Source: Hyphomicrobiales bacterium
GTDB taxonomy: Bacteria > Pseudomonadota > Alphaproteobacteria > Rhizobiales > Rhizobiaceae
Assembly (NCBI GenBank): GCA_900472575.1
Contig: UCIV01000042.1
Span: forward strand, 62,001-126,000
Direction: 5' to 3'
Length of the DNA: 64,000 bases
Positions 42,881 to 50,093 of the stretch are shown one piece after another. Position numbers and translations under genes: made by a program. Positions within the stretch are counted from its first letter, which is position 1, and each line of letters opens with the position of its first letter. The notes under the pieces are model-generated. The model saw only the letters and a list, made by a program, of their open reading frames with translations, had not been told where the DNA came from and made no database searches.

Positions 42881-43031
42881 GTCTGGATCCTCGGTTCAAG
42901 CCCGAGGATGACGAGCCTGTGGAGACGTTTTTACCACATAGCACCCTGAGAGCTTGCTGAAAGGTGTCTCCTGGCACCTATCATGCAAACCTTTCCTTCG
43001 TCATCCTCGGGCTTGACCCGGGGATCCAGAC
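42881..43031. repeat. Extragenic inverted repeat pair
   Basis: The left arm (42881-42914) and right arm (42998-43031) are about 34 bases each. They are inverted copies with only a few differences, containing GTCTGGATCC and AAGCCCGAGGATGACGA. The 83-base spacer has no gene. This is the alphaproteobacterial palindromic element seen in many intergenic gaps. It could fold as a cruciform or transcript hairpin between gluQRS and alkA. Confidence 0.8.
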
Positions 43032-43048
43032 ACAAGCATGAAAGCGTC

Positions 43049-43705
43049 ATGCGCGAAGACCAGATCAATATCATCCGCAACGACGCCGATATCGAAGCCG
43101 GGCTCAACCAGCTCCTGCAACTCGACCCTCGCCTTGTCCCGATTGCCGAGATCGCCGGCCCGCTGCCGCTCAGGCTTGCTGCGCCCGGCTTTGCCGGTCT
43201 CGCCTCGATCATCGTCTCGCAGATGGTGTCGCGGGCAAGTGCGGATGCGATCTGGCGGCGGATCGAGGCGGTGGGGCCGGTCACGGCGCAAGCCTATGCC
43301 GCGCTTGATCCCGAGATTATTGCCACATTCGGCCTTTCGCGTGCCAAAGCCTCGACCCTGCGGAAACTTTCCGAAGCTGTGCTCACCGGTGCGATCGATC
43401 TGGATGCGATCTGCGTGATTGAGGGCGAGGCGGCGCTTCGGCAGCTTGTGCTTCTCCCCGGCATCGGGCCGTGGACGGCGGAAGTCTATCTGATGTTCTG
43501 CGCCGGCCATGCGGATGTCTTTCCCGGCGGCGACGTGGCGCTGCAGACATCCGTGGCTCGTGCCTTCGCAATGGAGCAGTGGCCGGTGGCAAAAGAACTC
43601 GCCGAAATCGCCCGGTCATGGGCGCCTTACCGGTCGATCGCGGCCAGACTTTTCTGGGCCTATTACGCTGCGACGATGCGTCGCGAGGCTTTGCCCATCG
43701 TATAA
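43049..43705 (+). CDS. DNA-3-methyladenine glycosylase (AlkA/HhH-GPD family)
   Basis: The 218-residue protein has a helix-hairpin-helix and GPD motif: LRQLVLLPGIGPWTAEVYLMFCAGHADVFPGGDVALQ, with the catalytic Asp in the last block. It removes alkylated bases such as 3-methyladenine from DNA. I start at MREDQINIIRN (43049). The frame continues upstream, but those codons are the right arm of the intergenic repeat. The gene ends just before a hairpin. Confidence 0.9.
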   Translation: MREDQINIIRNDADIEAGLNQLLQLDPRLVPIAEIAGPLPLRLAAPGFAGLASIIVSQMVSRASADAIWRRIEAVGPVTAQAYAALDPEIIATFGLSRAKASTLRKLSEAVLTGAIDLDAICVIEGEAALRQLVLLPGIGPWTAEVYLMFCAGHADVFPGGDVALQTSVARAFAMEQWPVAKELAEIARSWAPYRSIAARLFWAYYAATMRREALPIV

Positions 43706-43734
43706 ATGCGGGGAAGTATCCCGCTGCATTTATA
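43701..43734. terminator. Hairpin downstream of the alkA-like gene
   Basis: TATAAATGC (43701-43709) pairs with GCATTTATA (43726-43734). Inside, GGGA/TCCC pairing extends the stem. It begins inside the alkA stop. There is no T-run, so it may be a processing site or a weak terminator, and the downstream HNH gene has its own TAATAT -10-like box. Confidence 0.5.
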
Positions 43735-43804
43735 GGGCTTCACAATCCTGTAACAACGGACCTAATATAGAGGAGATAGATGCCGAATCGGGTAGGAGCG
43801 TCAC

Positions 43805-44362
43805 TTGACGATTGCAGTCTCCCCGCAGGCCTTGCCGGCGCTCGTGTTGAACGCTGACTACCGGCCGCTGAGTTACTATCCCTTGTCGTTGTGGTCCTGG
43901 CAGGACGCGATCAAGGCGGTCTTCCTTGACCGTGTCAACATCATCGCCGAATACGACCATTCGGTCTGCTCGCCCAGCTTCTCGATGAAGCTGCCTAGCG
44001 TCGTCAGCCTCAAGACCTATGTGCAGCCGACCCGTAACCCGGCCTTTACGCGGTTCAACGTGTTCCTGCGCGACAAGTTCGAATGCCAGTATTGCGGCGC
44101 GGATGACGAACTGACCTTCGATCACGTCATTCCCCGTGCCCATGGCGGCGAGACGACTTGGGAGAATGTCGTGGCGGCCTGTTCCCCTTGCAATCTGCGC
44201 AAGGGCAGCAAATTGCCGAAACAGGCCGGTATGATCCCGCACCAGAAACCCTATGCACCGAGCGTGCAGGATCTTCATAACAACGGCCGGCTGTTTCCGC
44301 CGAACTATCTTCATGAAAGCTGGATGGACTATCTCTACTGGGATACTGAGCTACAGCCCTGA
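43805..44362 (+). CDS. HNH endonuclease family protein
   Basis: This 185-residue protein has an HNH core (about residues 95-150): FECQYCGADDELTFDHVIPRAHGGETTWENVVAACSPCNLRKG, with four Cys for zinc and the DHVIPRAHGG/NVV catalytic parts. This alphaproteobacterial family is chromosomal and widespread; no restriction partner is nearby, so repair or unknown housekeeping use is more likely than defence. A TTG start with GGAG upstream gives MTIAVSPQALPALVLNADYRPLSYYPLS. Confidence 0.88.
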   Translation: MTIAVSPQALPALVLNADYRPLSYYPLSLWSWQDAIKAVFLDRVNIIAEYDHSVCSPSFSMKLPSVVSLKTYVQPTRNPAFTRFNVFLRDKFECQYCGADDELTFDHVIPRAHGGETTWENVVAACSPCNLRKGSKLPKQAGMIPHQKPYAPSVQDLHNNGRLFPPNYLHESWMDYLYWDTELQP

Positions 44363-44387
44363 TTACACCAGTCGATCTGATCGCACG

Positions 44388-44411
44388 AAGGCCGCTTAAG
44401 CGGCCTTTTTT
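44388..44411 (+). terminator. Rho-independent terminator after the HNH gene
   Basis: The perfect palindrome AAGGCCGCTTAAGCGGCCTT is followed by T-rich sequence. It ends plus-strand transcription from the HNH gene and overlaps the last codons and stop of the convergent dsbB gene. Confidence 0.8.
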
Positions 44412-44911
44412 GCGCCGATGAAGGCAACGGCTGCGAGGAAAATGCTGGCGACGACGTTCCAGCCGGCAAAGGACAGGCCGAGCACGCGAAGGGCAGCGTC
44501 GGCGCAGGACGGGCCGTGAACCGTGTTCAGGTCGCCGAGCAGATTGCCGGCATTGGTGGTCACGGCCGTGCTGCCGCCGCAGGCGGTGGGGCCGGGCCAG
44601 AAACCCCATTCGACGCCTGAGTGGTAGACACCCATGCCGGCGCCGACCAGCATCATGATGCCGATGACGATCAGAAGCGAACGGGTAATCCAGGAGGGTA
44701 GGCCGAAAGCTGCCGAACCAACCGCAAGAATCCCGATCGGAATGCCGAAATAGTAAGGGTCTCGCTCAAGTAGGCAGAGAGCGCAGGGAATGTAGCCGCC
44801 GATATGTTCGAAGCCCAGAGCGCTGCCGACCGTTGCGGCCATGGCAAGGGTCAGGAAGCCGGCATAAGCTACTCCCGTGCTGAACCTTGTGGTGGAACCT
44901 GCCAGCGCCAT
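44396..44911 (-). CDS. dsbB: Disulfide bond formation protein B (DsbB family)
   Basis: DsbB reoxidises DsbA using quinones. The 171-residue protein has four helices, the first periplasmic Cys pair in IPCALCLLERDPYYFGIP (CALC, about residues 43-46) and a second pair in the loop with TACGGS and PSCADAALRVL. The start at 44911 is preceded by AAGGAG at ideal spacing. ATGs further upstream (44917, 44926, 44935) would place that site inside the gene. Confidence 0.88.
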   Translation of the reverse strand: MALAGSTTRFSTGVAYAGFLTLAMAATVGSALGFEHIGGYIPCALCLLERDPYYFGIPIGILAVGSAAFGLPSWITRSLLIVIGIMMLVGAGMGVYHSGVEWGFWPGPTACGGSTAVTTNAGNLLGDLNTVHGPSCADAALRVLGLSFAGWNVVASIFLAAVAFIGAKKAA

Positions 44912-45161
44912 GCGCATCTCCTTCATAATCGCCATCGAACGCTGCCGTTCGATATTGTGCCGATTGGGCCAAATTGGGCCGAAGCTGTAGAGCACAATCC
45001 GCCAGTCTGTAAACCGGTGGACATGTCAGCGTAACACTCTGCCTTCGGCAAATTGTCGTGATCGGCCTTCTCGTCTTTCGGAATGCTAAAGGGAGACGCG
45101 AGAACTGCAAAGGCTCGCTATGGCCGCGCGTCATCGTGTCAGCGGCCCGGACGACGTGTCT

Positions 45162-45572
45162 TCAGATCTTCACCACTTCGTCTCGCCAGAACACGATCAC
45201 ATATCCGCCTGTCGGCGCCGTGCTTGCCGCCCAGTTCTTGAGCTGTGACATATACGGCTCACGACGCCATAGGTCGGGTCGGTCAGGATCGGCCAGGATT
45301 GTGATCTGCTGCCCCTGCCCGTAGACCATCATGTGGGATTTCAACGGATCCCACTCATCGCCCAGACCGTTGTCGAGCATCCAGTGGCAAAGGAAATCAC
45401 GACAGAGTTTCGGGCGATCCACATAGATGGAACAGCCCCGCCCGGCAATGCAGTGCCTGCACCATTGATCTGCCGGCTTGTCGAGGTCATCGATATCGGG
45501 CAATCGGCAACAAAGGGTGCAACCATCGCATGAACGGCTGGCGAGAGGTGCCAGGGTGGGGGGCAAGTTCAA
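45162..45572 (-). CDS. YkgJ-like cysteine-cluster protein
   Basis: The 136-residue protein contains many Cys in the YkgJ/CxxCxxCC pattern: SRSCDGCTLCCRLPDI, WCRHCIAGRGCSIY and KLCRDFLCHWML. The cluster probably binds zinc or Fe-S. The function of the family is not known. It is well separated from dsbB (250-base gap with no clear gene) and followed upstream by an unassigned short gene. Confidence 0.8.
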   Translation of the reverse strand: MNLPPTLAPLASRSCDGCTLCCRLPDIDDLDKPADQWCRHCIAGRGCSIYVDRPKLCRDFLCHWMLDNGLGDEWDPLKSHMMVYGQGQQITILADPDRPDLWRREPYMSQLKNWAASTAPTGGYVIVFWRDEVVKI

Positions 45573-45626
45573 ATCTCGTAAGCCTGATTGTACAGCCCGA
45601 ACGGTTCAGTCGTCGCTGGCATTTGC

Positions 45627-45908
45627 TCAGTGTCTTTGGATGCGCTCATGCAGAGCAGTTGCAAGAGCCTGAAGAAACTCCTTGCGTCGAGCGTCGGACG
45701 CCTTTTCCGCTCCCAATTCGACCGGCTCGCGGATCTTCTGCATGAATCCGAGATGATTGAAACTATCGGCAGCCACGTTCACTTCGACCTCATCCATGAA
45801 ATGTTTCAGAAAGGGCGCCAAGGCGAGGTTGGTGTCTTTCTGATATTGGACAGCCATTTGCTGAGCAAGGGTGCACATCTGGACGTAGGGGCCGAATTCG
45901 GCGCTCAT
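45627..45908 (-). CDS. Hypothetical protein (93 aa)
   Basis: I do not recognise this protein. It starts MSAEFGPYVQMCTLAQQMAVQYQKDTNLALAPFLKHFMDEVEVN, is mixed helical without signal peptide or membrane segment, and ends EFLQALATALHERIQRH. It is preceded on the minus strand by AAGAAC-like sequence rather than a strong ribosome site. It lies 54 bases upstream of the YkgJ-like gene in the same direction and could be co-transcribed. Codon use resembles neighbours. Confidence 0.6.
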   Translation of the reverse strand: MSAEFGPYVQMCTLAQQMAVQYQKDTNLALAPFLKHFMDEVEVNVAADSFNHLGFMQKIREPVELGAEKASDARRKEFLQALATALHERIQRH

Positions 45909-46094
45909 CTAGTTCTTCTCCATTTTTCCTCGATGCCCAGTCATTTAGGAAGATTTACGTGCATCGCAACGGGGAGCTTGAAGATGCATGCCGGATATTG
46001 TCTCACGGCAGGTCATCCTAAGGCAAATGCGGGGAGATATCTGCACGGCTTTAATCGCGCAAACTGACAATTGATCTGTCTATTTCGGATAATA

Positions 46095-46179
46095 TGGTGC
46101 CCCGTGCCGGAATCGAACCAGCACTCCTCTCGGAACCTGATTTTGAGTCAGGCGCGTCTACCAATTCCGCCAACGGGGC
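46095..46179 (-). tRNA. tRNA-Leu (CAA anticodon)
   Basis: The minus-strand sequence folds as a leucine tRNA with a variable arm: acceptor GCCCCGU pairs with ACGGGGC, a D-arm GGCGGAAUUGGUAGACGC, anticodon stem-loop CUGACUCAAAAUCAG with CAA, a variable arm, and T-arm GGUUCGAUUCC. It ends with encoded CCA. It decodes UUG. No integrase or mobile remnant borders it. Confidence 0.97.
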
Positions 46180-46410
46180 ACAGTAGATGTGGAACGCGCT
46201 TACCATGCGCGGCCACGAAGATGCAAGGCGCAAGTTCTTCAAATATGATCCGCAACGATCCGCTTCCCGGAAGAACGCGAGGCGCGAAGCGGCGTCGTCA
46301 TAAACCGTTAATATTCGCAGGCCTTATATTAGAATAATCTGAAACTAATGCCGGCGATTGGAATTCGAATCCGTGGGTTCTGCAGGCAGACCCTTAAGGA
46401 GGAGAGTATC

Positions 46411-47178
46411 ATGAAAAAACTATTTGTTTCGGCATTGATGTCCACATGCATCACGGCGGCCGGGCTGACGCCGGTCTATGCTCAGGGATTATCCATCGGG
46501 GGTGATCGGGGCGTCAGCGCCAGCGTTGGCAGAAGCAGCAGTGGCGGGCTCGGTGTGGGCGCGTCGGTGGGAGGGCGTGACGGCGTGAATGCCGGAGCCA
46601 GCGTCGGCGGCAGATCCGGCGGTGTCGGTGTCGGGGCATCCGTCGGTGGTCGCAATGGTGCGAATGCCGGTGCGGGCATCGGACGAAATTCCAGCGTGGC
46701 GAGCGCCAATGCCTCGGTCGGAGGAAGCCGTGGTGTCAATGCCGGTGCAAACGTCAACGGTTCACGTGGGTTGAATGCCGGGGTTGCCGCATCCGTGGGA
46801 GGCAGCGACGGGGTGAATGCGCGGGTCGGCGCCAGCACGTCGAACGGCATCAATGCCAGAACGACCGCATCGATCGGCGGCACCGGCGGTATCGGCGCGA
46901 CTGTCGGGCTCGGTATCGGAGGCACGACTGGTGTCGGTGTGGATGTCGGAGGCGGGGTCGGCGGCGGCACGCCCGGAACAGGGCCGGGTACAGGTCCGGG
47001 AACGGGTGGTGGTGGAGCCGGAGGCGGATTGACCGGTCCTCAGCGGGCTGCCTTCAACGCCATGTCGCCGAGCGAAAGGCAGAAGCTGTTGAAGCGGTGC
47101 GTGGATGTCTCGGTCGGCGCTTATGATCCGGCGCTCGTCCAGCTCTGCCGCATGTTGCGCATGACCGCGTCGCGTTAG
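46411..47178 (+). CDS. Glycine-rich repeat secreted protein
   Basis: The 255-residue protein has a signal peptide (MKKLFVSALMSTCITAAGLTPVYAQ, cleavage near residue 25). It then has roughly 170 residues built from a degenerate 12-15-residue repeat around GASVGGRDGVNA, rich in Gly, Ala, Val, Ser and Asn. A GTGPGTGPGTGGGG linker leads to a short C-terminal module with two Cys (LLKRCVDVSVGAYDPALVQLCRML). The start has an AAGGAGGAG site. Repeats like these suggest a beta-solenoid or flexible surface protein. I do not recognise a named family. Confidence 0.78.
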   Translation: MKKLFVSALMSTCITAAGLTPVYAQGLSIGGDRGVSASVGRSSSGGLGVGASVGGRDGVNAGASVGGRSGGVGVGASVGGRNGANAGAGIGRNSSVASANASVGGSRGVNAGANVNGSRGLNAGVAASVGGSDGVNARVGASTSNGINARTTASIGGTGGIGATVGLGIGGTTGVGVDVGGGVGGGTPGTGPGTGPGTGGGGAGGGLTGPQRAAFNAMSPSERQKLLKRCVDVSVGAYDPALVQLCRMLRMTASR

Positions 47179-47189
47179 CGGCTCGGGTT

Positions 47190-47225
47190 ACTCAAGGGGT
47201 CGGCTGACACGCCGGCCCCTTGAGT
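47190..47225. terminator. Strong hairpin between the glycine-rich and CelD-like genes
   Basis: ACTCAAGGGGTCGGC pairs with GCCGGCCCCTTGAGT (15 bp including one G-T, six-base loop). It lies between convergent genes and lacks a T-run, so it is probably a bidirectional terminator. Confidence 0.65.
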
Positions 47226-47251
47226 GTGCTGCATCCACGACAGATTTCCTG

Positions 47252-48517
47252 TCACGTATCACGGCCGGCCAGATGCAAGATCTTTTCGCGCAGGATACGG
47301 GCTATATTGCGGGTGTTTCTATAGAGATGGAGCTGGGTTGCGACCTGCCGGACATCACGGTCGCTATTGCGTGTTAGGCCGATGACGAGGCTTCCCATCT
47401 CATCGCGTTGTTCCCACATGCGGCTCATGATCGGATGATCGGGCACGGCGCAGCTGTCGGTGCGCAGGATGTTGGCATCCTCCAGATGCCAGTCCGTCAG
47501 CTTCATGATCAGCAGCTTGCCGGGCGAATGGCGGCCCAAACTCTCGTCATAGGCGGTTTTCCACGTATAGGCCTCACCGGCCATGATGAAAACGATGATC
47601 GAGGCGATCGCGCGGCCATCGAGATCGACCGTGTGAATGCGCACCGCGTCGATTTCGGCGAGGTTGGTTATCGCTTCGCGGGCGAAGGCGGCACGATAAC
47701 GGTCGTTGATCAGCGCTGACCGCTTTTTGCCCTTCCAGCCTTTCGCTTCCAGGGCGAGGAATTCCTCCATCCGCAGGCGGACCTCTTCCGGCTGGCGGGC
47801 AACGTTGTAGGTCAGGGTGCCAAGCTTTTCCAGGTTGCGCCATTGGCGGCGCATCTCGCGATAATGATGGGCCGATACGGATTGCTTCAGGTAGCTTTCA
47901 CCGTCGAGATAGCTTTCCAGCATCGGGCGTCGGAACGTGTCGGTCGTGGCGACTGAAAGATCGCGGGCGATCGCGACGGCCTTCGCCAATTGAGCGAAGC
48001 GACCGTTAAGGCGAATATCCGGCAGAACCAGAACCGATGGCAGTTTGGTCTGGGGCTGGGTCAGAACTTCGAACAGGTTGTCTATCGTCTCGGCGGCATC
48101 CTCTGTGTCCAGCAGTGGAGTTCCAAGCGGCCCAAAGGGATTGGCCCAGGTACGGATGATCGGAGCGCCGACCGAAAAGCCTGGCCGCTCGACGGTAAAG
48201 GGCATCAGCAGGCGCAGGCGCGAGCGCATGCCGTTGTCATCGCGGATCAGCGCGAAACGCACCTGCTTGTCTTCCACACGCGGCATGGCAGGAGCCAGAA
48301 GGCGGGCGGAGAAAAAGATGTTGGGTTCCATCGCCCGATGCGACAGAAACTCCAGCTCTTCCTGCAGCTCATAACCAAGGGTTGCGGGATAGAGCAAGAA
48401 TTCGCGTCCGGCCCGGCCGACAGGCAGTTTGAGATCGGCTTCGGGCAATTCCTGTCTATCCTGTCCCAGAGCAGCTTGCCCCTTCGCATTTTCGATGCCC
48501 GGTGGTGGGAATTGCAT
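47252..48517 (-). CDS. CelD/BcsL-type GNAT acyltransferase
   Basis: The 421-residue protein has two tandem GNAT-like halves with the family block YLDGESYLKQSVSAHHYREMRRQWRNLEKLGTL and late LGRHSPGKLLIMKLTDWHLEDANILRTDSC. CelD/BcsL proteins acylate polysaccharides such as cellulose or exopolysaccharide. ATG 48517 is preferred; a TTG at 48523 overlaps the flippase stop. It follows a flippase gene directly, suggesting a joint role in a surface polysaccharide. Confidence 0.83.
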   Translation of the reverse strand: MQFPPPGIENAKGQAALGQDRQELPEADLKLPVGRAGREFLLYPATLGYELQEELEFLSHRAMEPNIFFSARLLAPAMPRVEDKQVRFALIRDDNGMRSRLRLLMPFTVERPGFSVGAPIIRTWANPFGPLGTPLLDTEDAAETIDNLFEVLTQPQTKLPSVLVLPDIRLNGRFAQLAKAVAIARDLSVATTDTFRRPMLESYLDGESYLKQSVSAHHYREMRRQWRNLEKLGTLTYNVARQPEEVRLRMEEFLALEAKGWKGKKRSALINDRYRAAFAREAITNLAEIDAVRIHTVDLDGRAIASIIVFIMAGEAYTWKTAYDESLGRHSPGKLLIMKLTDWHLEDANILRTDSCAVPDHPIMSRMWEQRDEMGSLVIGLTRNSDRDVRQVATQLHLYRNTRNIARILREKILHLAGRDT

Positions 48518-48519
48518 GG

Positions 48520-49929
48520 TCAATTCGCTCCCAAACCGGCAAGAGGCCTACGTGCGAAGGCAAATAGCGTGATGCCGAGCGTACGGCGGACTGTCAGATG
48601 AAGCAGCAGGGATTCGATCATGATTGCAGTAGCAGCCGCAACGGCTGCTCCAGTCAAGCCGAATAGCGGGATCATCACAGAATACAGGATTACCGCAGCA
48701 ATCAGGGTTGCAGCATAAACTCCAACACAGAGTTTCTGGTGTCCGGCCATAGTAAGTAGGACTTCTGCAGGACCGATGGATGCCTTGGCCAGGATGCCGG
48801 CAAAAAGGATGGCCATCAGCCCATAGCCGTCGGTAAAGTTCGGGCCGAAGAGGGACAGAAGCATCTCGCCGGCGGCGAGGGCGCAAAGGCCGATGATGAG
48901 CGACGGCCAGAAGGTCCAGCGTGTCGACCGGGCTGCGAAGTCGGCAAGCGCATCATGGTCTGCGGCGGCAATGATGGCTGAGAAACGCGGTGCGGCTGCA
49001 GCCTTGACCGAGAAATAGACGAATTGCACCAGCACGATCGTTTTTGCTGCGGCGAAATAGATGCCGACCTGATCGGGCGGGAGGTAAAGGCCGACCACGA
49101 CCACATCGGCATTGGTCAGCAGAAAACTGATCCCGTCAACGAGAAAGAGCGGTAGCGAATATCTCATCCAGGTGCCCAACTGATATTGGCGCGGCGCCTC
49201 GCTTTTCTCCTTGCGGATCAGCGCGGCGAGCTGCACGAGATGGGCAAGCGTGGTGACATAGGTCGCGGCGAGTGCCGCTCCCATTGCAGTCGTCGCATCA
49301 TGCGGTGCGTCGATGAATTCCGCAGTCGCCATGAAGACGAGGATGAGGATCGGTCTCAGAATGAAGGTCGGCGCCAGTGCCGAAACGGTCCAGCCGCGCG
49401 CCCTTGCCATGCCGTCGAGAATATCGCCGAGCGCGATCATCGGGATGATGAAAAGCGCAATGCCGATCGGAACGAGATAATAGGAGGCGATATCGTTGCC
49501 GAACACGGCCAGGAAGGCAAAGCCCAGTGTGCCGACCAGCGTTGCCGTCAGAAATGCAACAAGGCAGGATGCCACGTTCAGCCCGCGCAATATCGCGGTT
49601 TCGCCGCTTGCAAGATGCTGATGGTAGAAGCGGATGATCGAGGTGTGGAAGCCGAGGCAGGAGAGATTGCCGGTCAGGATCACGATCACCCAGACGAAGG
49701 CGTAGAGACCGTATTCGAACTCCCCCATCAGCCGTGCGAGAGCGATTTGGGAGAGAAAAGCGATTGCGGCCGAGGCGATGCGAATAGCGAAAGCCGTCAG
49801 GGCCTGCCGCTGGGCCTTCGCCGTTTCGCTGTTGTCCGTCAGTGCGGTGCCGATTTTTGCGATCAGCGGTACGATCCGGGCGCGCAAGCCCGGCGGAAGC
49901 AGTTTTTCCGCTGTTTCGATAACCGCCAT
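48520..49929 (-). CDS. Polysaccharide flippase (Wzx/MATE-like)
   Basis: This 469-residue protein has about 14 hydrophobic helices, the size and pattern of oligosaccharide-lipid flippases (polysaccharide biosynthesis family). It probably moves undecaprenyl-linked sugars across the inner membrane. No glycosyltransferases lie nearby, so the target polymer is unknown. ATG 49929 (MAVIETAEKLLPPGL) is chosen. The gene ends just at the CelD-like start. A terminator at 50040 separates it from secA upstream. Confidence 0.85.
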   Translation of the reverse strand: MAVIETAEKLLPPGLRARIVPLIAKIGTALTDNSETAKAQRQALTAFAIRIASAAIAFLSQIALARLMGEFEYGLYAFVWVIVILTGNLSCLGFHTSIIRFYHQHLASGETAILRGLNVASCLVAFLTATLVGTLGFAFLAVFGNDIASYYLVPIGIALFIIPMIALGDILDGMARARGWTVSALAPTFILRPILILVFMATAEFIDAPHDATTAMGAALAATYVTTLAHLVQLAALIRKEKSEAPRQYQLGTWMRYSLPLFLVDGISFLLTNADVVVVGLYLPPDQVGIYFAAAKTIVLVQFVYFSVKAAAAPRFSAIIAAADHDALADFAARSTRWTFWPSLIIGLCALAAGEMLLSLFGPNFTDGYGLMAILFAGILAKASIGPAEVLLTMAGHQKLCVGVYAATLIAAVILYSVMIPLFGLTGAAVAAATAIMIESLLLHLTVRRTLGITLFAFARRPLAGLGAN

Positions 49930-50039
49930 GAAGGGCAAGGGATACTCGTTATGCCGCACAAATACTGATGAAAAGCATGGCAGGTCGCGGTTAAGAAACG
50001 GTTGGCAGCGACGATAGACTGATGGATGCCGTTGGCCTC

Positions 50040-50071
50040 AAAAGCAAAACGCCGCCCATTGGGCGGCGTTT
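50040..50071 (-). terminator. Rho-independent terminator downstream of secA
   Basis: AAACGCCGCCC and GGGCGGCGTTT form an 11-bp stem with a 3-base loop. On the minus strand this is followed by TTTTGCTTTTG. It is 23 bases after the secA stop. Confidence 0.88.
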
Positions 50072-50093
50072 GTATCAGCTATTTCCAGATGCC

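Noticed and set aside
43805..44362. HNH nuclease as part of a defence or restriction system
   Set aside because: No methyltransferase, specificity or other defence gene is adjacent; the family is a common single-gene chromosomal protein.
46095..46179. tRNA-Leu as an integration site of a genomic island
   Set aside because: No integrase, direct repeat of the tRNA end or foreign-looking cargo is seen on either side.
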